Source of the DNA: SBAX01 sp964421865
GTDB taxonomy: Bacteria > Planctomycetota > Phycisphaerae > UBA1845
Assembly: GCA_964421865.1 (NCBI GenBank)
Contig: CAYQZH010000001.1
Span: 9,208 to 73,207 of the forward strand
Direction of reading: 5' to 3'
DNA: 64,000 nt
Shown piece by piece: positions 27,034-34,400 of this stretch. The first letter of the stretch is position 1. Every line of letters begins with the position of its first letter. The notes under the pieces were generated by a model. That model was not told the origin of the DNA. It ran no database searches and saw only the letters and a program-made list of their open reading frames with translations. The translations under genes and the position numbers were made by a program.

Positions 27034-27822
27034 CTAGTCCTTCTTGGTCGGCGCGGACCCCGCCGCATCCGGGGGCGGGTTCTCGACTCGCTCTGCGGCA
27101 TCTCTCAAATTCTTGACCGTGTAACTCCACGTGGACTTGGTAATGGTGAACCAGCTCACCAATACAACGGCCAGACAAACCAGCACGATCGTCAGGCTCA
27201 TACCGAGTTTGTAGTCGACCCTCAACTCCTGGTTATGGCGATACGCGTCGGGGAACATCTCCTTGGTCCGCGTTGCGGCGTACGCCGGCAACCGCGTGAA
27301 CAGGCGCCGCGTATAGTCGGCCAATTCCTGCGGGCGGTCGTGAAACATACCCTTGAATCCCAGACGCAGACAGACGAAAAACAGGTTCAGTTGCTCAGCC
27401 AACTCGTCCTTGTCCCGCCGATCTCGCCGCTCCGCGGTTTCATACTCCCGTTGCAGCTCGTCGCATTTCGCAAAAAAATCCTCGCCCCCCAGCGCCTGCG
27501 GGTGGTTCAGGACCGCGGGGTCCACCTCAAACGGGTTGTCCAACCAGTACGCACGTCCCTTCCAGTTGGTGTTGATCATCTTGTAGTCGAGGAGATAGAC
27601 CAGTACCTCGTGGATGCGGTCGTGCCACGCTCGCTCGCACAGCGGATCGCCGCGGGCGATGTCCTCCGCGTCGCGCAAGGCGGATAACGCTTCGTACCGC
27701 ACTTGCTCCGCTTCGGGCACCGTCTCGTACTTGACCTGACGCACAAAGTTCGTCACGAACTCAAACACCGGCCAGCACGCCTCGGTCAACTGCTGGGATG
27801 TCTGCGCTGCGGCTTCGGTCAT
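27034..27822 (-). CDS. tssL: T6SS inner-membrane complex protein TssL (DotU)
   Basis: 262 residues. The helical cytoplasmic domain has the DotU/DUF2077 pattern (ACWPVFEFVTNFVRQ, LVYLLDYKMINTNWKG, LNLFFVCLRLGFKGMF) and ends in one C-terminal membrane helix (LGMSLTIVLVCLAVVLVSWF), so it is tail-anchored. There is no OmpA-like peptidoglycan-binding extension, so wall anchoring must come from another protein. Its ATG overlaps the tssK stop by four bases (ATGA), indicating translational coupling. Confidence 0.96.
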   Translation of the reverse strand: MTEAAAQTSQQLTEACWPVFEFVTNFVRQVKYETVPEAEQVRYEALSALRDAEDIARGDPLCERAWHDRIHEVLVYLLDYKMINTNWKGRAYWLDNPFEVDPAVLNHPQALGGEDFFAKCDELQREYETAERRDRRDKDELAEQLNLFFVCLRLGFKGMFHDRPQELADYTRRLFTRLPAYAATRTKEMFPDAYRHNQELRVDYKLGMSLTIVLVCLAVVLVSWFTITKSTWSYTVKNLRDAAERVENPPPDAAGSAPTKKD

Positions 27823-29237
27823 GACCTGGACTTCAACACGATGTACAACGCCGGCTGAAAGTTCTCAAACTCCGCGAGCTGCCGGCCTTGCAGGCTCACC
27901 CGGATGCCGCGCTCTTGCTCGCATTCCTTCCAGTAGTCGGTTCGGTCCAGCCCGATCGTCTTGTTGATCCGGAAATAATGCAAATCCGGTCGGCGGGGCA
28001 GTGTGCCCGCCGGAACCGCCTTGATTTCCAGTCGAAGCCCGCGAACCGCCGTGTCCGCGATTCGCGGAGCACGAGACGGCGACGCGAGTTTCATGTTCAG
28101 ACGAGAATAGATGTGTTGCTCGACCTCCTGAATCTCCATCCCGCTTACGGACAACCCCACGTACAATTCCAGGTTCTCGTCAATCCACGCCCGATCCAGC
28201 TCCACCTCAAGGCCCTCCGTTCCCCGTGCATCCCGCTTACGAGCGAACTTCCGTTCGAAGTAGGCCATCGGCCGCATGGCGTCGAGCAACAGTTCGATCT
28301 GGGCTCGCAGCCGGTCCAGCGCGACGGCGGGATTGTCGTGGTCGTACACTGGAGAGGGGGAGGGGACCAACTCGTCGTGAAAAACGGAAAGGTGTCCGAC
28401 CAGGCGACTGAACGCGACGAATACGTCGAAGGGATGCAGGAGCGGACACTGCAACAGAGCGCTGAGTTGTCCGCGGACTTCGTTCAGAGCGTGGAGCTTC
28501 AACATATGCTCCAGGTTCGCGGCCACACCGTCCGATAGGAGCATTCGGTGCTCGCGGGCTTCCTTCGCCAGCACGTCCCCCTTGGCCTCAACCTGGTCCA
28601 CCAGCGAGCGAAACATCCGGCTCAAATCCGCGTTCGCCTGGATCGCCAGTACCGGACCGGCGCCCATCGCGTCGAACTCCGGCGCCGCGCCGGGGCGATC
28701 CGTGCGGCGAACCCGCCCTAGGCGCACGGTCTCGAATCCGGTCCGATCCTCGTCGCCCACGAATACCCGTCCGCGCATCCTTCGTACATAAATCGTCTGC
28801 GGATTCTCGCCCGTATTTTCGTCGCGACGCACGACGGGCTGCGGTTCATATCGGGGCGTGCCGGCCACATCCTCGGGGTGCTCCAGCGGCACGGAATTCG
28901 CCCGCACCGTCTGCAACTGCGGCACGCCCACGTAGACCTCGACCGATCCCCGCGACGCGTCCAGCGCCTTTTGAAGATCGCGCGGGGCTACTTCCGTGTT
29001 CTCTGGGACCTTTAGCCAGGTCCCGTCCTTCAGACGAACGGCGCACTCGTCCAGACGGAGGGTGAAGTTCTCCAACGGTTCCTGGGCGATCGACAGATGG
29101 GCGAACCCCCAATGGTAGGGGCGGGCCGAGTCCAGCCCCGAGTTCACCACCGTTTCGAACCACCGTTGCGCCGTCTGAAGATGATGAGGCCGGAGGAACA
29201 TCCCCTCCGACCAATGGACTTCGGTCCAAAAGCTCAT
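27819..29237 (-). CDS. tssK: T6SS baseplate-membrane connector TssK
   Basis: 472 residues from the ATG at 29235-29237. Starts MSFWTEVHWSEGMFLRPHHL, the very conserved W-x-E-G-M-x-L-x-P-Q/H-H-F/L signature of TssK (ImpJ/VasE, DUF876), and continues with ARPYHWGFAHLSIAQE and LKLHALNEVRGQLSALLQCP. The gene is complete before the N gap; the in-frame extension through the gap is an artefact. TssK trimers link the baseplate wedge to TssL/TssM. Stop overlaps the tssL start by four bases. Confidence 0.96.
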   Translation of the reverse strand: MSFWTEVHWSEGMFLRPHHLQTAQRWFETVVNSGLDSARPYHWGFAHLSIAQEPLENFTLRLDECAVRLKDGTWLKVPENTEVAPRDLQKALDASRGSVEVYVGVPQLQTVRANSVPLEHPEDVAGTPRYEPQPVVRRDENTGENPQTIYVRRMRGRVFVGDEDRTGFETVRLGRVRRTDRPGAAPEFDAMGAGPVLAIQANADLSRMFRSLVDQVEAKGDVLAKEAREHRMLLSDGVAANLEHMLKLHALNEVRGQLSALLQCPLLHPFDVFVAFSRLVGHLSVFHDELVPSPSPVYDHDNPAVALDRLRAQIELLLDAMRPMAYFERKFARKRDARGTEGLEVELDRAWIDENLELYVGLSVSGMEIQEVEQHIYSRLNMKLASPSRAPRIADTAVRGLRLEIKAVPAGTLPRRPDLHYFRINKTIGLDRTDYWKECEQERGIRVSLQGRQLAEFENFQPALYIVLKSRS

Positions 29238-29400
29238 GCCTCTACNNNNNNNNNNNNNNNNNNNNNNNNNNNNNNNNNNNNNNNNNNNNNNNNNNNNNNN
29301 NNNNNNNNNNNNNNNNNNNNNNNNNNNNNNNNNNNNNNNNNNNNNCGGAGGAACATCCCCTCCGACCAATGGACTTCGGTCCAAAAGCTCATGCCTCTAC
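29191..29400. other. Assembly gap (100 N) flanked by a 55-bp direct repeat
   Basis: Bases 29191-29245 (start of tssK) are repeated exactly at 29346-29400 on the other side of a run of exactly 100 N (29246-29345). The most economical reading is that two contigs overlapping by 55 bases were scaffolded without merging. If collapsed, tssK begins about 51 bases after the tssJ stop, a normal operon spacing, and nothing is missing. Confidence 0.85.
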
Positions 29401-29443
29401 TTTCCTTGGACTGCCGGCCATCCTCGTCATCCTGCCGCCGGAT

Positions 29444-30025
29444 TCAAAACACGCGCTTCGAAGCCATCTCGATAAACTGGCCGTGAGTGTCACCCTCCTG
29501 CACGTTGTCACGGGCGCCGATGTGGACGCGCAGCGTACTCGTGTAGTCCCCGGGACGGTGGAACACGACCGGCGGAACCGGAAGGATTTCCTGCTGCGGG
29601 CCTTTGAATTTAGCGAACACGTAGATGACCGAACCCTTGTCAAATAGTTTCTTCGAGGGAAAGTCGAACGACTGCTTCACCATTTCCCGGCCGTCCTGCT
29701 TGGCGCCCACGACGGTCAGCTTCGTTCTCGCAACGTTCGCGAACTCATCCGTATAGAAGTCCTTCGACGTCATGGACAACGTCCCCGGGGCGAGTTTCTG
29801 ATAGGGCCCTCCCTTGGTGAACTCGTCCGCCGTCAAGCAGACGATGGTCACTTCCAAGGTTTCGCCGCGCCGCTCCGCCGCGGGCTTGTTGTAATCCAAG
29901 GGGTTCGCCGTGTTGATGATCGGATCCTTGCTGATCAGCAAGGTTCGCCCACCGCACCCGGTCGATGCTGCAGCGGTCATCAGCCAGGCTATCCCTACCA
30001 CGGTCCGCCGCTTGTTCGTCACCAC
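29444..30025 (-). CDS. tssJ: TssJ-like outer-membrane lipoprotein of the T6SS
   Basis: 193 residues from the GTG at 30023-30025, chosen because AAAGGAG lies seven bases upstream; the frame continues 24 codons further without a ribosome site. The N-terminus (TNKRRTVVGIAWLMTAAAST then GC) is a lipoprotein signal with lipobox S-T-G-C. The mature part is beta-rich (LEVTIVCLTADEF, RTKLTVVGAKQDG, GSVIYVFAKFKG). TssJ is a lipoprotein with a transthyretin-like fold that docks TssM at the outer membrane. The sequence match to TssJ is weak; position between tssK and the first operon gene and the lipobox support the call. Confidence 0.72.
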   Translation of the reverse strand: MVTNKRRTVVGIAWLMTAAASTGCGGRTLLISKDPIINTANPLDYNKPAAERRGETLEVTIVCLTADEFTKGGPYQKLAPGTLSMTSKDFYTDEFANVARTKLTVVGAKQDGREMVKQSFDFPSKKLFDKGSVIYVFAKFKGPQQEILPVPPVVFHRPGDYTSTLRVHIGARDNVQEGDTHGQFIEMASKRVF

Positions 30026-30086
30026 CGTCGCTCTCCTTTCGGATTCCTCTGGCGTAGGAGACACCCTACACCGACCCTGACGGATG

Positions 30087-31277
30087 TCAACCACCACGAC
30101 CGAATACGTCTCCCAGCTTCGCGCTTCGAAGCTGGCGCATGTGCTGTAAGAACAACTCGTGCCCGTCGAGGCGAAGAAACTGCTTGATCGTTCGGGTCGG
30201 GTCGGGGCCGCCCATCGCCGGACTCAAGAGAAAGGACTGCAGTTCCGGGCGAACGGACTCGAAGGTCGCGTCGCACGCAATGACCGCGGCGTGCGTCCAC
30301 GCATACAGGGCGCGGAGTCGGGCATTCACCACGCCGACCGGTCTCCCCCCGGAGGGGATCAACACGTCGCGAACGGCCTCCTGGATCGATTGTCCTTTGG
30401 CGTAATTGTCCCACGGCGTGCGGATGCGCGGGTTCAACGCCGTGTACTTCGACAAGAACGGACGCATCATCTTGTCGAACTCATCGACGATCTGCACCAG
30501 GACGACCAACAGATCCGCCATTCGCTCCGCCGATTGCTGCGTGGGCGGGACGTGTCCCTCGACCAGCGGCGGTTTAGCCGACGCGAGGCGCTTCCACACC
30601 TCGGAAAACGTCAACGCCGACTTCCCTCCCGCTTCCGCGCGCTCGCCCGCCAGGGTCGCCTGGAGTCGTTCGATTTCCGCGTCCTTGTCGGCGCGAGTCC
30701 GTTCCAACTCCTTGGCGAGCCTCTCGACCTCCTCCGACTGCTTACGCAACTCACGCGACAGTCCGTCGATATCCCCCGTCTGGTCCTTTTGTCGACTCAA
30801 ACGCTGAAGCTTCAGCGTCAGGTCTTCCGTCTCTCGCTGCGCCTTGCCGAGCTCCTCCGCGCGTACGCGCAGCCGATCCTCGAGCGTGGTGATCTCACGC
30901 GGAAACCCCTCCAAGCGCTCGCGTTGTTCCCCCGCCAGCTTCTCGAGTTTGTCGGCCCGAGCCTGCTCCGCCTGGAACTGCGCGCTTCGATGATCCAGAG
31001 CCGCTTCCAGGGCCGCGACACGGTCGTCCTGGGAGGCGAGCTTTTCCTGCAGCGTGCGCACCTTCTTCGACAGGACATCGAACTCCTCGCCGTTCCCATC
31101 GCCGCGACCGTCCTCCACCCCGCTCGCCTTGCCCAGCGCTCCGATGAATAGCCGAAGCGCTCGATACCGGTCGGCTTCGGAGCCGGCCGCCAGTGACGCG
31201 GCGACCCCCTCCAGCGTCTCCGTCACGCGCGGGTTCTGGTCCATGTCCGGGTTATTCGTTCCGGCAGCCTTCATCAC
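30087..31277 (-). CDS. Coiled-coil protein, first gene of the T6SS operon (function unknown)
   Basis: 396 residues with no signal peptide or membrane segment. Residues about 65-215 form a long heptad-rich coiled coil (EEFDVLSKKVRTLQEKLASQ, SRELRKQSEEVERLAKELER). A globular C-terminal domain follows (FSEVWKRLASAKPPLVEGHV, MADLLVVLVQIVDEFDKMMR, IKQFLRLDGHELFLQHMRQL). I do not recognise the family. It heads the operon, 61 bases before tssJ, and is next to a candidate promoter, so it is probably a lineage-specific T6SS component, perhaps a scaffold of the membrane complex or baseplate. Start could equally be the second codon (also Met). Confidence 0.78.
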   Translation of the reverse strand: MMKAAGTNNPDMDQNPRVTETLEGVAASLAAGSEADRYRALRLFIGALGKASGVEDGRGDGNGEEFDVLSKKVRTLQEKLASQDDRVAALEAALDHRSAQFQAEQARADKLEKLAGEQRERLEGFPREITTLEDRLRVRAEELGKAQRETEDLTLKLQRLSRQKDQTGDIDGLSRELRKQSEEVERLAKELERTRADKDAEIERLQATLAGERAEAGGKSALTFSEVWKRLASAKPPLVEGHVPPTQQSAERMADLLVVLVQIVDEFDKMMRPFLSKYTALNPRIRTPWDNYAKGQSIQEAVRDVLIPSGGRPVGVVNARLRALYAWTHAAVIACDATFESVRPELQSFLLSPAMGGPDPTRTIKQFLRLDGHELFLQHMRQLRSAKLGDVFGRGG

Positions 31278-31334
31278 GTGAATCTCAATCGGGTGTCCGG
31301 AGATCGGACGGGTCGACGGAGCCGACCTCCCCCG

Positions 31335-31364
31335 ATGTTACCACGGACGCGACGTTCCTGTAAA
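31335..31364 (-). promoter_or_regulatory. Candidate sigma-70 promoter of the T6SS operon
   Basis: On the minus strand TTTACA (31359-31364) is 18 bases from TAACAT (31335-31340), giving 5/6 and 4/6 matches to the -35 and -10 consensus, with an extended GTGG before the -10. Predicted start is about 50 bases upstream of the first gene. The same GTGGTANCAT string appears at 51137 and 59026 on plus. It sits in the 106-157 bp divergent region shared with the giant pseudokinase gene. Confidence 0.4.
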
Positions 31365-31434
31365 CTGCCTCGCGCACGGGTGGTTGCCCCGGTCGAGCCT
31401 GGGGCCTCCCCGTGAATCGGATGGGTCCCGATGG

Positions 31435-34400
31435 GTGCGTGACCTCGCTCCCCCACACGGCGCCAATGTGGCAACTGCTGGCGTGTCCTCGGAATCGCCG
31501 CTGATGGCTGACGTCCACCGACGCGTGGTCCCCAAGCCGGCCGACGCAACGCCGGACCGTCTCGACTTGCTCCGTGGGGGCCTGCAGGAAGCCGTCCGCC
31601 TCCAAAGCGAACTGGCCGGCAGATCGCTCCACGTTCTCCAACTGTGCGGCGACCTTCAGGAAGATGAAACGTGTTTCTTCGTGGAACATGAGCCCGCCGA
31701 GGCGGTGGAGGCCGCCCCGTTGTTTGATCCGCAAGGGCCCCGCGCCGATGAGATGCACCTGCTGACCGCCGCCGTCGGACTCACCGACGCCCTCCGCGCT
31801 GCCCACGCCCGTGACAACCCCAAGCAAGCGGTCCACGGCGGCATCTGTCCGGGCGTCGTCCTCACCAGCTCCGACGGCATCATCAAACTCACCGATTTCG
31901 GCTTCGCCCCGGTCCTTTGCCGGACCCTGGGCGTGAAGTCGTATTTGGAACTCGCCGTCGCCCCGGGCGACTTCCGCGCATCTTCCCACCGAACCACGGG
32001 ATGCTGGGAAGTCCTGCGGGCCGACGAGAGCTCGCGCGACGATCGTCTGTGCGGTTTTGTCGACCCCTTCAAGTACGGCAGCCGCGCGTTGGACACCTTT
32101 GAGCGCGCCTCGGATATCATCGCCCTGGGAATCTTCCTCCACATCTTCGCTGAACACCGCCACCCGCTTCTCAGCGGCGGCGAGGATCACCGCCTAGTGG
32201 CGACGTCGGAATCCATGGCCTTCTGGCCCTATTCCGGCGCCCGCCGCAAAGACCTGCGTGAGTCCCAGAACCCCGCCGCTCTGCGGTGGTGTGACCTTGT
32301 CGCCCAGATGCTTTCGTCCGAGCCCAAGGATCGTCCGACCGTCGAGCAGGTCCTTGATGTCTTCGCCCAGGTGGGCGTTCATCCGCGGGACCGAAGGATG
32401 CTCACGGAGGGGCTGTTGGACAAGGCGAACGCGCTGGCCGAAACGGGACGGTGGCAGGAAATCGAAGGCCTCGTCGCGCCGCTCCTCGCCGACGCCACCA
32501 CTTCACCGCCGCACAGAGACCGAGCCGAGAGGCTCCGGGAACGCGCCCGCCTGTCCGCCCTCTTGCGCGAAGCCGAGCGGATCGCCTCGACCGACGACTG
32601 GAGGAACGCGCGGAAGCTCATCGACCAACTGCCCAAGACCGGACTCCCGCCCGACGAAACCCAGGCCCGGGAAGAGGTGCTCGACCGGCTTCGCGGACTG
32701 CGCCGCCTTGAGGACGAGTTGAACGCCGTCGAGACGGTTGGCGCGGACCTGACGGTCTCCGATGCGGACACATCCCTCAGCGTCGTCACGGGCCTCGTCG
32801 GCCGTCTCGAACAGGTCGCCGATGAGTCCACGGTCCCGTCGCAACGCCAAAGACGCGATCAGCTCCTTCAAACCCTGATCCGCAAACGCAGAGATCTGAC
32901 CTCCGCCAAGCAGAGAATCGACGCGGAGCACGAGGCGGTCCGAGCGTGGTTCGCCGCCGTGAAAAAGGCCTGGGAGGCGGAGGATTGGCCCGCGTTCGAG
33001 ACCTGCCGTCAAGGTCGACCGACGACTCCCCATTGGCCCAACGATGTCAGAAAGTCGTTCGAAAAACTGGAAGAATACTACCGCATCGTTCAAACCGCGG
33101 TTGCGTGGGTCGCCCACGTCCCGCAGACCCTTCCCGAGGACGACGTGACCCTCCTAGAGCAACTTCTCGCCGAGCGGCCCGAACTGCACGGAGACCCCCG
33201 GGGACTCTCACGCGACGTCGAGCAGGTCGCCACTCGGCTCCGGGGTGACCTTGCCCGAGCGACCGATTTTCGCCGCGCCCGCGAGTGGATCACGGGCGTG
33301 TCGCAAGCCGTGAACGCCGTTGACTGGCCCGAGGCGAAGCAACGGCTCCTCCGGCGACCCACGCTCGCGCATTGGCCTGCCGAAGTGCTCGAAGAAGCGG
33401 ACCGGTTGGGCGTCGAGATCGATCTGCAGCTCAAGCAACAAGAACTCGTCAGGATCGTGGTGGGTAGCTGGTTGGAGTCCGCCCAAAGCACCGCCGACCA
33501 CGGCGACCTAGAGCGGGCCATCGCCATCCTCAGTGAACCCCCCCCTAACGCGAAGCCCCTCGCCCAAGACACGCTTAGGGAGGTCGACAAGCGGGTCGAG
33601 GACTACAAGCGCGGGTTGCGCGAGCGGATCGCACGGCGCGATGAAATCGCGAAAGCAGAGGTCGAAACGGTCGTCCGCGACCTTCTGGGTCAACAGTTCC
33701 GCGATCTGATCGATCCCGGTCTCGTCGAGGTCCGGCTCGATCCGATTGCATGGGACGCCAAGACGCTCGAAAGCGATGCAAAGGCTCGCGTCCACGTCGC
33801 CCTGCCCTCAAGGGTCGTTCCGTCGGGAAAGACACCGCACACCCATGCTGTCGAGCTACGGTCCGCCGCTGCCCGGGTGATCGTCGTTAACGCCGAGCCT
33901 CTCGGCACGGACCTAGCATCGACCCTCATAGAATCCATTAAACAAGCGCAGCAGACGCGCATCGCGGATGTCGTGCGCCCGCTCCAGGACGGGTTGTTTC
34001 CCCAGGCCCGCGCCGACGCTCCTATCGACCGCCCCGTTCCGCGGACGACGGCGGCCATCCACCTGCTCGGCAACGACGTCCCCACCGAAATCCTCGATGT
34101 CGAACTGGCATGGGATCCCCGAGCGCTTCAATGGACCATCCTCCGCCCGGAGGATTTCCATCGGCGGTTGCGGGACTTCGTCATGGCCCGCGCCCAACCC
34201 CATGCAAAACCCCTGCTCCTGAAACGGTCGCCGCTGCTTGCCCGGCACGAATCCGCTCTCTCCGTTGAGGTCGCCCTCCCGCCTGGACAGCGGTTTGACG
34301 CCGCATCCCGACCGCTCCGGCTCGAAGGGCGCGTGGACATTGCGTTGAACGAGCAAGCCGGACACCGCGCCTCGGCCACTTTCCCGGTCAGTTGCCCGGC

